A stretch of DNA of 8,429 nt from Sphingomonadales bacterium (GTDB lineage Bacteria; Pseudomonadota; Alphaproteobacteria; Sphingomonadales; Sphingomonadaceae). The translations under genes were made by a program, and so were the position numbers. Shown piece after piece: positions 1-7,068 of this stretch (positions within the stretch are counted from its first letter, which is position 1; every line of letters starts with the position of its first letter). The notes under the pieces are model-generated. The model saw only the letters and a program-made list of their open reading frames with translations, was not told where the DNA came from and searched no databases. The stretch spans positions 1 through 8,429 of the forward strand of contig JAGXGT010000059.1 in the NCBI GenBank assembly GCA_024636595.1, written 5' to 3'.

Positions 1-549
1 CGCCAGCAGGATCACGCCGCTGGTATCCTTGTCCAGCCGGTGGACCAGCTTGGGTCGTGACTTGGCATCAAAGGTCAGCGCGTCGAGCAAGCCATCAAGA
101 TGGGTCGTGGTCTTGCTGCCGCCCTGCGTAGCCAGTCCGGGAGGCTTGTTGACGACAATCGCCGACTTGTCCTTGTGAATGACTAGTTCCCGGGCAAAAT
201 CGATCTGGTCCTGCGACAGATCCGTCTTGGCTTTGGCAACGCGCCCCGGCCGTTCGATTTCCTGCGGTGGCACCCGCAATACCTGCCCGGCCTGCAAGCG
301 ATCACCCGGCGCCACTCTTTTGCCATCTACCCGCAATTGCCCGGTCCGCGCCCAGCGCGAAACAATGTTGAACGGTACGTCGTCCATGTGCCGCTTGAAC
401 CAGCGATCGACCCGGATATCGTCGTCATCGGCAGAAACCGTGAATTGCCGGACATCCAGTGTCTTCAGCGCCTGCATCTGTTCTTTGGTCGAGCCCTGCG
501 GCGTTTCTTCCTCGGAGCCGCTTTCGGCGGTGGGATCAAAGCCGCTCAT
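1..549 (-). CDS. RluC/RluD-family large-subunit rRNA pseudouridine synthase (3' end cut by window edge)
   Basis: The first 183 residues are visible and the gene continues past the left edge. Family members isomerise specific uridines of 23S rRNA to pseudouridine in the cytoplasm. An acidic N-terminal tail (about residues 1-20) is followed by an S4 RNA-binding domain (about 43-95, with RVDRWFKRHMDDVP at 46-59 and GQLRVDGKRVAPGD at 70-83). The start of the catalytic domain follows, with VVNKPPGLATQGG at 132-144 and the signature HRLDKDTSG at 170-178. D173 in RLD is the expected catalytic aspartate. The ATG lies in an ATGA overlap with the crcB stop codon, and a GAGGG ribosome-binding site sits 8-9 bases upstream, so the two genes are probably translationally coupled. 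The S4 domain fits RluC or RluD rather than RluA, but without the rest of the protein the target uridines cannot be assigned. Confidence 0.93.
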   Translation of the reverse strand, partial: MSGFDPTAESGSEEETPQGSTKEQMQALKTLDVRQFTVSADDDDIRVDRWFKRHMDDVPFNIVSRWARTGQLRVDGKRVAPGDRLQAGQVLRVPPQEIERPGRVAKAKTDLSQDQIDFARELVIHKDKSAIVVNKPPGLATQGGSKTTTHLDGLLDALTFDAKSRPKLVHRLDKDTSGVILLA

Positions 550-923
550 GCCAGTGCCCTCACTGCCATCAGGCCGGCAAACACGGCCAGCACGGAACCG
601 ACGACGGAGACCAAGGCATATAATATTGCGATGCCCCATTCACTGCGCTCGATCATATTGAGAACTTCCAAACTAAAGGCCGAAAAAGTTGTAAAACCAC
701 CAAGCAGGCCAACGCCAAGCAATAGCCGCCACGGCTCATCGACAAAATTGCTGCGGGCCAGCACACCGGCCAGCACGCCCATAAGAAGGCCGCCGGTCAT
801 ATTGGCCACCAAGGTTCCAATGGGGTAACCCACAGGAGCGAGGTGAAAGACAAGTCGGCCGAGATGATAGCGTCCCGCCGCACCCATCGCACCGCCTGCC
901 ATGACAAGAAGGGTAGCGTTCAT
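546..923 (-). CDS. crcB: Fluoride channel CrcB/Fluc
   Basis: This 125-residue protein has the usual length for a single-domain Fluc subunit, which works in the inner membrane as an antiparallel homodimer that lets toxic fluoride leave the cell. Four hydrophobic segments are visible at about 3-24, 33-55, 66-88 and 97-122. Family motifs are present: GAAGRY (14-19), the helix-2 GTLVANMTGG (36-45) with pore-lining N41, and GGFTTFSAFS (75-84) with the two pore phenylalanines F80 and F83. The start is ATG with an AAGGGA ribosome-binding site 5-6 bases upstream. That site overlaps the stop of the preceding ribbon-helix-helix gene, leaving a 9-base gap. The gene ends inside the start codon of the pseudouridine synthase. 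No fluoride riboswitch can sit directly upstream because there is no leader, so any fluoride response would have to act on the whole operon. Confidence 0.96.
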   Translation of the reverse strand: MNATLLVMAGGAMGAAGRYHLGRLVFHLAPVGYPIGTLVANMTGGLLMGVLAGVLARSNFVDEPWRLLLGVGLLGGFTTFSAFSLEVLNMIERSEWGIAILYALVSVVGSVLAVFAGLMAVRALA

Positions 924-932
924 CGGCGTCCC

Positions 933-1196
933 TTAGTCGGCTTGAGCGGTTTTTCCAAGCATATCATTGGCGAGCCACAGGCGGATAGCGGTCGCGAGGC
1001 CCGGCGGCCGGGTCGCGGCGATCCGCTCGACGTCGATCCGCGCGACCAACGCGTTGAGCGGCAGCCCGCGACGATCAGAGGCGGTTTTCAGAATTTCCCA
1101 GAACAAAGGCTCAAGCGAAATCGATGTTTGATGCCCGGCAATCGTGATGCTGCGCTTGACCGGCGGATGAAAGATTTCGGAACGTTCTAGATCCAC
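933..1196 (-). CDS. Small ribbon-helix-helix (RHH_4-type) protein
   Basis: This is an 87-residue protein of the alphaproteobacterial ribbon-helix-helix group (PF13467-like), recognised by VKRSITIAGHQTSISLE at 13-29. That segment would form the DNA-contacting beta strand and lead into helix 1 (about 30-41). Helix 2 is about 47-55 (LNALVARID), and a further helix at about 66-79 carries the family-typical AIRLWLAN. Related small proteins are presumed DNA-binding dimers, but their targets are mostly unknown. Translation most likely starts at GTG 1196, overlapping the last 10 bases of hemH. There is no upstream in-frame ATG, and the first 12 residues before the conserved core are poorly constrained, so the start is less certain than the gene. 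It could regulate its own operon, but nothing in the sequence shows this. Confidence 0.85.
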   Translation of the reverse strand: MDLERSEIFHPPVKRSITIAGHQTSISLEPLFWEILKTASDRRGLPLNALVARIDVERIAATRPPGLATAIRLWLANDMLGKTAQAD

Positions 1197-2194
1197 CCGG
1201 ACAATTCCCGGCGCAGCAGTTTCTCCAGCATGGCGATGCTGATATCACTGTCATTCAGGCAAGGGAGATAGGCAAATTTTTCGCCGCCGCCGGCTTCGAA
1301 CTGTTCCTTGCCCCTGATCGCCAGTTCCTCGCAGGTTTCGAGGCAGTCGCTGGAGAAGCCGGGTGCGAAAATCGCGATATTCTTCTTTCCCTGCCCGGGC
1401 AGCGCCTCCAGCACTTCGTCGGTCGGTGGGCCAAGCCATTTCGCCCGGCCAAAGCGGGACTGGAATGCCACGACCAGCTTCTTGCCCATCCTCTCGGACA
1501 ACAGCCGCGCGGTCTTTTGACAGTGGCAATGATAGGGGTCGCCCAGCTCCAGCGTGCGTTGCGGCATGCCGTGAAAACTGGCGACGATCGCATCCGGCTC
1601 AAAATCCAGCGCGGCAATGTCGCGCTCGAGGCTGGTGGCCAGCGCATCGATATAGGAAGGGTCATCATGATAGGCCGGGAGCAGCCGGATCGCCGGCTGC
1701 CAGCGCATCGCGGCAATCGCGTCGAACACCGCATCATGGACGCTGGCAGTCGTAGCACCACTATATTGCGGGTAGAGCGGCGCGATCAAGATGCGGTCGC
1801 ATCCGGCGGCTTTCATCACGTCCAGCCGGCTCTTGATGCTGGGATTACCGTAACGCATCGCCCAGTCAACCATCACGCCGTCAATCGTATCGGTCAGCTT
1901 TTCCGCCTGTTTGCGGGTGTAGAATGCCAGCGGCGACCCGTCTTCGGTCCATACCAGGCTATAGGCTTCGGCGGATTTTGCCGGTCGTGTGTTGAGAATG
2001 ACGCCACGCAATAGCGGCTGCCAGATGATCGATGGAATCTCCACAACCCGTTTGTCCGACAGTAACTCCTTGAGATAGCGTTTTACGGCTTGCTTGTCCG
2101 GCGCATCGGGTGTGCCGAGATTGACCAGCAAGACGCCGATTTTCTTCGCCGCCACCGGCGGATGATCGGTTGGCAATGGTCCCGTTTCACGCAT
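1187..2194 (-). CDS. hemH: Ferrochelatase
   Basis: HemH inserts ferrous iron into protoporphyrin IX in the final step of protoheme synthesis. At 335 residues it is full length. Visible motifs in order are GVLLVNLGTPDAP (20-32), APLYPQYSGATTAS (138-151), SFHGMP (206-211) with H208 as the expected catalytic and metal-binding histidine, DPYHCHCQKT (219-228), FQSRFGRAKWLGPPTDE (244-260) and PGFSSDCLETCEE (278-290), in which E286 is the probable conserved acidic partner. The position that is cysteine in human ferrochelatase (YPQYSC) is glycine here (G146), and there is no cysteine-bearing C-terminal extension, so a human-type [2Fe-2S] cluster is not expected. The ATG lies only 3 bases after the stop of the molybdoenzyme gene, with a GGGGAAG ribosome-binding site about 11 bases upstream inside that gene's end. 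Lack of a signal peptide fits a cytoplasmic or membrane-associated enzyme. Confidence 0.97.
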   Translation of the reverse strand: MRETGPLPTDHPPVAAKKIGVLLVNLGTPDAPDKQAVKRYLKELLSDKRVVEIPSIIWQPLLRGVILNTRPAKSAEAYSLVWTEDGSPLAFYTRKQAEKLTDTIDGVMVDWAMRYGNPSIKSRLDVMKAAGCDRILIAPLYPQYSGATTASVHDAVFDAIAAMRWQPAIRLLPAYHDDPSYIDALATSLERDIAALDFEPDAIVASFHGMPQRTLELGDPYHCHCQKTARLLSERMGKKLVVAFQSRFGRAKWLGPPTDEVLEALPGQGKKNIAIFAPGFSSDCLETCEELAIRGKEQFEAGGGEKFAYLPCLNDSDISIAMLEKLLRRELSGWI

Positions 2195-2197
2195 GAT

Positions 2198-4486
2198 TTA
2201 TGATACTTCCCCGAAAAGTGGCAATTGCCGGAGGCGGACGCCGGTTGCCGAGAATAGCGCATTGGCAACCGCGGGCGCAACCGCTGGCACACCTAGCTCT
2301 TCATAGCCCACTGGCTCTTCCTCGCTTCTGATAAATTCGATCTGGATCGGCGGAATTTCAGCCAGCCGCGGCAGCGACAGGTCGCGCAGCCGCTTTGCCG
2401 TTGGCAGCCCCTTCTCAAATCGGGTCGCGCTGCCCAATGCCATCGCCAGTCCGAAGACAATGCCGCCTTCGATCTGCTGCCGGGCGATGTCGGGATGGAT
2501 GATCCGGCCGATATCGACCGTCGCCGAAATGCGGCGGACTTCAAGGCCACTCCCCCCTCGGCTGGCGCTTGCGATAACGGCAATATGGCCGCCGCGCATG
2601 CTGTGACAGGCGATGCCCTGACCGCTCTGTTCAAGTCCACCGTCCCATCCCGCCATAGCCGCCACGCCCGTCAGGCAACGGGCCAGTCTCGGCTGGTTGT
2701 TCATCATCTGCATCCGGAACGATAACGGTTCGATCGCGGCCTTCGCCGCCAATTCATCGATGAACGATTCAAGAAAGAAAACATTGCTGCTATGGGCGTT
2801 GCTGCGCCAGTTGCCGGTGGGTACGCCGACGAAAGCCGGGTGATGATCGACAGTCAGATTGGGAATATCATAGGGCACTTCGAGCCCGGCGACGGCCTTG
2901 ACATCGGCCTCACCTATTGAGGACCGCATCGCCGCGACATTGTCCATGCCGTCGAACAGCCGTTTGACCTGTTCGCGGGCGGAGGGCGGCGCGGCGATCT
3001 TGATCTGCAGCGCCGTGACGCGTCCGGCCTTGGCCATGGCGGCATCCAGTCGTGCCTGGCTCGGAGCCCGGTAATGATCGTGCATCAGATCTTCAGCCCG
3101 GGACCAGACCAGCTGCACAGGGCGTCCCATTTGCTTGGCCATAAGCGCAACCTGGCCAGCGATATCATTGTCAAGATTGCGGTCGAAAGATCCGCCGCTC
3201 AACATCGGATACAGCGTCACCCGGTCCTGGGCGATGTTGAGCATTCTCGCCGCTGCCTGCACCGCTGCGACCGGTGCCTGCGTGGCCATCCACAGTTCCA
3301 GACCGCCATCCTTAAATTCTGCCGTAGCCGTTCGCGTTTCAATCGGCGCATGCAATGCCGCATCGGCGTGATAGCGGGCCTGAACGTCATTAACCTCATC
3401 AAACAGGCCTTTGGTATCACCGCGCGCGACGAAACGTGTCCCCGGCCCTTCATCGAGTGCCTCGCGCAAAGCGGCGTCGATCTTGTCGCTGTCGGCGAGA
3501 AATCCCTTGGTCTCGAAAACCGGACTCATTTTGTCCAGTGCCCGATTGGCCGCCCACCAGTTGGTTGCGACCGCAGCGATCCATTTGTCGTGTTTGACCA
3601 CGTCGATAAAGCCGGTGATCTTGCTGGCCCCCGCGCGGTTGAACGATTTCAGCCGGGTATCGCCAATCGGGCCTTGCCGAATCGCCGCAAATACCATGTC
3701 CGGCAGTCGGATATCGCCGGCAAAATTGGCGGAACCATCCAGTTTGCTGGGCAGATCTAGACGCGTGACGTCCTGCCCGATCAGTTTGCCGGCGCCAGCT
3801 GGTCGAAGCGGCACCGGATCGGGCAGCGTCTCGTTCGCTGCATCGCGCACCAGTTCGCCGAACCGCAGTTTCTTTTCACCGCTCGAGATGATGCCATTTT
3901 CGACCGTGCAGATTTCCCAGGCAACGTCCCATTTGGCCGCCGCAGCCTTGGTCAGCAAAACGCGCGCCGCAGCACCCGCTTCCCGAAAACTTTCCGCGAA
4001 AGCGGGGATCGAGGTGGAATCGGCAGTCACCATGAACGGTTCGCGGACCGCGACACTCTGCGCGATCCATCGGACCGCAGCATTGTCCGCCAATTTCTCG
4101 GCGCCGGCGGGCATCAGCGAAACCGCCCACTGCTCGGCCAGAAGACTGTTGCTGTACAGCGGGTTGATCGGCGCAGGTTCGACCGCAACCGTGCGCCAGT
4201 CGGCGCCCAGCTCGTCGGCCAGAATTTGCGGAAGAACGGTATAGACACCCTGCCCCATTTCGCTTTGCGGCACCACCACGGTGACCTGCCCGTCTTCGGA
4301 TATTTTGAGAAATGCGCCAAAGATCTGCTCATTCTCGGTGGCTGCGACATTGGGTTCATAGCTGCGTGGCCAGAGCGCCCAGGCGACGACAAGCCCGCCG
4401 ACCGCGCCGCCCCCAATCAGGAATTTGCGGCGATTCAATCCAGTGGGAGCATTATCAGGCTGATTGATGTCCGGTTCAGCCGCCAT
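2198..4486 (-). CDS. Tat-exported molybdopterin-binding subunit, xanthine dehydrogenase superfamily (isoquinoline 1-oxidoreductase beta-like)
   Basis: The 762 residues match the size and domain order of IorB-type large subunits, which hold a molybdopterin cytosine dinucleotide cofactor and hydroxylate or oxidise N-heterocycles or aldehydes. A twin-arginine signal is clear: NRRKFLIGGG (18-27) followed by a hydrophobic stretch to about 39, so export of the folded protein to the periplasm is expected. Further landmarks are QSEMGQGVYTVLPQILADE (74-92), the hammerhead domain (about 240-330, with SKLDGSANFAGDIRLP), HAPIETRTAT (379-388), LSGGSFDRN (429-437), VPTGNWRSN (555-563) followed by ESFIDELA (573-580), and EELGVPAVAPAVANA (729-743), where E730 aligns with the catalytic glutamate. 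Two loops depart from the usual motifs (GGFGRR becomes GGSFDR; HAxMEP becomes HAPIET). No [2Fe-2S] or FAD subunit gene is adjacent. The start overlaps the upstream gene by 11 bases. The substrate cannot be named. Confidence 0.9.
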   Translation of the reverse strand: MAAEPDINQPDNAPTGLNRRKFLIGGGAVGGLVVAWALWPRSYEPNVAATENEQIFGAFLKISEDGQVTVVVPQSEMGQGVYTVLPQILADELGADWRTVAVEPAPINPLYSNSLLAEQWAVSLMPAGAEKLADNAAVRWIAQSVAVREPFMVTADSTSIPAFAESFREAGAAARVLLTKAAAAKWDVAWEICTVENGIISSGEKKLRFGELVRDAANETLPDPVPLRPAGAGKLIGQDVTRLDLPSKLDGSANFAGDIRLPDMVFAAIRQGPIGDTRLKSFNRAGASKITGFIDVVKHDKWIAAVATNWWAANRALDKMSPVFETKGFLADSDKIDAALREALDEGPGTRFVARGDTKGLFDEVNDVQARYHADAALHAPIETRTATAEFKDGGLELWMATQAPVAAVQAAARMLNIAQDRVTLYPMLSGGSFDRNLDNDIAGQVALMAKQMGRPVQLVWSRAEDLMHDHYRAPSQARLDAAMAKAGRVTALQIKIAAPPSAREQVKRLFDGMDNVAAMRSSIGEADVKAVAGLEVPYDIPNLTVDHHPAFVGVPTGNWRSNAHSSNVFFLESFIDELAAKAAIEPLSFRMQMMNNQPRLARCLTGVAAMAGWDGGLEQSGQGIACHSMRGGHIAVIASASRGGSGLEVRRISATVDIGRIIHPDIARQQIEGGIVFGLAMALGSATRFEKGLPTAKRLRDLSLPRLAEIPPIQIEFIRSEEEPVGYEELGVPAVAPAVANALFSATGVRLRQLPLFGEVS

Positions 4487-4913
4487 GGGCGTTCTTTAGC
4501 AGGCCCAGACGGGGAATTTCGATTTTCGGGCAACGATCCATCACCACTTTCAACCTCGCATCAATCGCCCGCTGGGCCGCCGCTTCGTTGATCACACCCA
4601 GCTGCATCCAGACCGATTTGGCACCCGCAGCAATGGCTTCGTCGACAGCATCTCCGGCGGCTGCGCTATTGCGGAAAATATCGACCATATCGATGGCGCC
4701 CTCAATCTCTTCCAGCGATGCTACGACCGGGACACCGTGCAAGAATTGTCCGGCGAGAAGGGGATTGACCGGGACAACATCATAGCCCTGCTCTAGCAGA
4801 AAGCGGAATATCTCGTTGCTTGCCCGCCCGGGCTTGGCCGATGCGCCGACCAAAGCGATCCGCCTGGTCGACGTCAGCAATGCGGCTATGTCCTGATCGC
4901 TTTCCAGCAGCAT
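4476..4913 (-). CDS. CoA-binding domain protein (YccU-type)
   Basis: This 145-residue single-domain protein has the CoA_binding_2 Rossmann fold seen in YccU-like proteins, related to the nucleotide-binding domain of succinyl-CoA synthetase. The nucleotide loop is ALVGASAKPGRASNEIF (20-36), followed by GYDVVPVNPLLAG (43-55), VDIFRNS (77-83), WMQLGVINEAAA (102-113) and VVMDRCPKIEIPRL (123-136). All are family-typical, including the MDRC segment near the end. The cellular role of this family is not established, so only ligand binding is inferred. The ATG at 4913 has a strong GGAAGG ribosome-binding site just upstream, within the 17-base gap after the Mrp-like gene. The gene's last 11 bases overlap the start of the molybdoenzyme subunit. 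Confidence 0.92.
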   Translation of the reverse strand: MLLESDQDIAALLTSTRRIALVGASAKPGRASNEIFRFLLEQGYDVVPVNPLLAGQFLHGVPVVASLEEIEGAIDMVDIFRNSAAAGDAVDEAIAAGAKSVWMQLGVINEAAAQRAIDARLKVVMDRCPKIEIPRLGLLKNAHGG

Positions 4914-4930
4914 GAGGCCCTTCCTTCCGG

Positions 4931-5893
4931 CTATTGATTATCCAACCATGTCGCGAGCTTTTTGGCAATATCGCGGAATGCCTGTCCCTGCACTCCATCG
5001 GTACAGGCCGGGGGTGTGCCGCCATCGCTGGACTTACGGATCTCGATATCGAGCGGGATTCTGCCAAGAAATGGCATGCCCATGGTCTTCGCGGCGGCTT
5101 CCGCGCCGCCAGCACCGAAAGGATCGCTGACCTCACCGCAGTGCGGACATTGATAGCCCGCCATATTCTCGACCATGCCGATGATTGGAATCTTCGCCTG
5201 ATTGAACAGGTCCACCGCCCGGGTCGCATCCATCAGCGCCAGATCCTGCGGCGTCGAAACGATCACTGCGCCAACCGGCTTGTGATTCTGCATCATCGAC
5301 AGCTGCACGTCGCCGGTGCCCGGTGGCATATCGACGATCAGTTCCTCGACATCCCCCCAGTGGGCGTCGATCAATTGTTCGAGCGCCTTGCCCGCCATCG
5401 GTCCGCGCCAGGCGATAGCCTGTCCGGGTTTCGCCAGATGGCCCATCGACAACACCGGCACATCATAATCATTCGGCACCGGGATCAGCTGCTTGCCTTC
5501 GGCTTCCGGCCGCTGGCCTTCGCAATGTAGCAGGCGCGGCTGGGACGGACCATATATATCGGCATCCACCATCCCGACCTTGCGGCCCATCCGCTGCATG
5601 GCAATCGCCAGATTGGCGGACAGGGTGGACTTGCCAACACCGCCCTTGCCGCTGGCCACGGCGATCAGGCGGCGCTCGACCTTCTCGGCGGTCATCGCGA
5701 TATCGACCTTCTCGACCCCGTCCAATTCGAGCAACTTGCCTTTCACGGCAATCTCGATCTGGCCGCGATCGCGCACGTCGAGACCGCCTACGTTGAGCAC
5801 CAGAGTAATCCGGCCTTGTGTGAATTTTACGGCGCTGAAACGCCCTTTGGCAACGCCTTCGAGCGCCGCTTCGATGGAGGAAATATCGGTCAT
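4931..5893 (-). CDS. Mrp/ApbC-family iron-sulfur cluster carrier (P-loop NTPase)
   Basis: Proteins of this family bind and transfer Fe-S clusters to apoproteins in the cytoplasm using a deviant-Walker P-loop ATPase. From the ATG at 5893 the protein has 320 residues: a short N-terminal MIP18-like domain (about 1-70), the P loop ASGKGGVGKST (80-90), VDADIYGPSQPRLL (109-122), DMPPGTGDVQLS (188-199), STPQDLALMDATRAV (213-227), and the cluster-binding C-x-x-C as CPHC (249-252) followed by the family-typical FGAGGAEA. The N-terminal domain lacks the usual DPE and Cys-Pro motifs. An in-frame GTG at 5929 would add 12 residues (MSIREKCNYVDP), but these do not resemble family N termini and have no clear ribosome-binding site, so ATG 5893 is preferred, though it too lacks a good one. 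This is the first gene of the minus-strand run and lies divergent from hflK. Confidence 0.93.
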   Translation of the reverse strand: MTDISSIEAALEGVAKGRFSAVKFTQGRITLVLNVGGLDVRDRGQIEIAVKGKLLELDGVEKVDIAMTAEKVERRLIAVASGKGGVGKSTLSANLAIAMQRMGRKVGMVDADIYGPSQPRLLHCEGQRPEAEGKQLIPVPNDYDVPVLSMGHLAKPGQAIAWRGPMAGKALEQLIDAHWGDVEELIVDMPPGTGDVQLSMMQNHKPVGAVIVSTPQDLALMDATRAVDLFNQAKIPIIGMVENMAGYQCPHCGEVSDPFGAGGAEAAAKTMGMPFLGRIPLDIEIRKSSDGGTPPACTDGVQGQAFRDIAKKLATWLDNQ

Positions 5894-5964
5894 CGGATCG
5901 ACATAGTTACACTTTTCTCGGATTGACACTGTTTTTCTGGCGGCACGCTACCTATAAAGGAACG
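5894..5964. promoter_or_regulatory. Divergent intergenic region between the Mrp-like gene and hflK
   Basis: These 71 bases separate two divergently transcribed units and must contain or border both promoters unless transcription starts inside a gene. On the plus strand TTGACA at 5923-5928 matches the -35 consensus, and TATAAA occurs at 5953-5958. The 24-base gap between them is too long for a standard sigma-70 promoter, and at 17 bases the sequence is CGCTAC, a poor -10. On the minus strand GTAACTAT (5910-5903) could be a -10 for the Mrp-like gene, but no matching -35 is seen. The region is regulatory by position; the individual boxes are weak. Confidence 0.4.
5957..5961 (+). promoter_or_regulatory. 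Ribosome-binding site that fixes the hflK start
   Basis: AAGGA ends three bases before the ATG at 5965 and is the best Shine-Dalgarno match near this gene. It favours ATG 5965 over an upstream in-frame TTG at 5923 (which is part of a TTGACA box) and over an internal ATG at 6025, which has no comparable site. Confidence 0.75.
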
Positions 5965-7068
5965 ATGGATAAAAATATTGACGGCGGAGCGCGTCGCAAA
6001 TCGATTTTGGGCGCAATTTTGAACATGGCCGGCCCTTGGGGCAATAATGGCGACAACGGCAACGATGGTGGTAACGGCAACGGCGGCGGCCCGCGCAACC
6101 CCTGGGGGAACCCTCCCGGCGGGTCTCCCGGTGGCGGACGCAAGGGTGCCAGCTCTCTGGAAGAATTGTTCAAAAGAGGCACCGGCGGCGGTTTCAGAGG
6201 CGGCATTCCCAAGCGTCCGGGCGGCCGATCTTGGTGGCCGCTCGTGGCGATTGCATTTATAATTCTCTGGGTTCTGCTAACCAGCATCCACCGCGTCAGC
6301 CCTCAGGAGCGCGGCGTTGTTACCTTCCTGGGTTCCTATTCACGGACCCTGCAACCTGGCCTGCACTTTTCGTTGCCGACTCCGTTGGAACAGGTAACCA
6401 AGCTTGACGTTGAGGATATCCGGACAATCGATATTCCCGAAGGCGAATCCGAGAAATTGATCTTGACCGGCGATCAGAATATCGTCGATCTTGCCTATTC
6501 GGTGCGCTGGAACATCAAGGCACCCGAGCTGTTCCTGTTCCAGATCGCCCAACCGGAAGAAACGATCAAGGAAGTGGCAGAAGCTGCCATGCGTGCCGCC
6601 GTTGCCAATTTTACGCTCGATGACACGATCGGTTCTGAACGGTCCGAAATCGAACAGCAGGTCGAACAGAATATGCAACAATTGCTCGATGGTTACGGCG
6701 CTGGCGTCGTCATCCGCGGTATCGCCATCAAGAAAGCCGACCCCCCGGCTGCGGTCAACGATGCTTTTAAAGAAGTGTCCGCCGCTCAGCAGACTGCGCA
6801 AACCTATCTCAACGAAGCCCGTGCTTATGCCCAACAGCTGACCGCACAGGCGCAGGGCGAATCTGCCGCTTTTGACAAGGTCTATGAGGAATATCGCCTG
6901 GCTCCTAAGGTCACCCGCCAGCGCATGTATTATGAAACAATGGAACGCGTATTGTCCAAGGTCGACAAGACGGTCATCGAGGCGAGAGGCGTTACGCCCT
7001 ACCTGGCCTTGCCCGAACTGAAGAAACGCGCGCAGCAACCCGTGATTACAACGCCGGAGGGCAAATAA
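5965..7068 (+). CDS. hflK: FtsH protease modulator HflK
   Basis: HflK is an SPFH/prohibitin-family inner-membrane protein that forms a large complex with HflC around the FtsH protease and tunes degradation of membrane proteins. The 367 residues begin with a cytoplasmic segment rich in Gly, Asn and Pro (about 22-60, including GPWGNN and NGNGGG), then SLEELFKRG (64-72), one membrane segment at about 90-107, and the SPFH domain (about 108-290) with SPQERGVVTFLGSY (112-125) and PGLHFSLP (131-138). The long helical region (about 262-300) is Ala- and Gln-rich, and the C-terminal part has RLAPKVTRQRMYYETME (311-327). Most of the protein after the membrane helix should be periplasmic. The stop codon shares one base with the hflC start (TAATG), so the two are co-translated. 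Confidence 0.96.
   Translation: MDKNIDGGARRKSILGAILNMAGPWGNNGDNGNDGGNGNGGGPRNPWGNPPGGSPGGGRKGASSLEELFKRGTGGGFRGGIPKRPGGRSWWPLVAIAFIILWVLLTSIHRVSPQERGVVTFLGSYSRTLQPGLHFSLPTPLEQVTKLDVEDIRTIDIPEGESEKLILTGDQNIVDLAYSVRWNIKAPELFLFQIAQPEETIKEVAEAAMRAAVANFTLDDTIGSERSEIEQQVEQNMQQLLDGYGAGVVIRGIAIKKADPPAAVNDAFKEVSAAQQTAQTYLNEARAYAQQLTAQAQGESAAFDKVYEEYRLAPKVTRQRMYYETMERVLSKVDKTVIEARGVTPYLALPELKKRAQQPVITTPEGK

Noticed and set aside
923..1000. Possible fluoride riboswitch upstream of crcB
   Set aside because: The sequence upstream is the coding region of the ribbon-helix-helix gene with only a 9-base gap, and no riboswitch fold was recognisable.
1187..2194. [2Fe-2S] cluster in ferrochelatase, suggested by paired cysteines C223/C225 and C284/C288
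   Set aside because: The ligand position after YPQYS is glycine and the cysteine-bearing C-terminal extension is absent; the cysteine pairs alone do not support a cluster.
3074..3760. Long plus-strand open frame (228 codons) opposite the molybdoenzyme gene
   Set aside because: It lies wholly antisense to a well-supported gene, has no recognisable domain, and is rich in His, Arg and Cys as expected for a shadow frame in GC-rich DNA.
5923..5964. Extension of hflK to an in-frame TTG at 5923
   Set aside because: It would place translation start on a TTGACA box without a ribosome-binding site, whereas ATG 5965 has AAGGA at good distance.
6340..7038. Long minus-strand open frame (232 codons) opposite hflK
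   Set aside because: It is antisense to a clear SPFH protein gene, and its composition shows no family motif.
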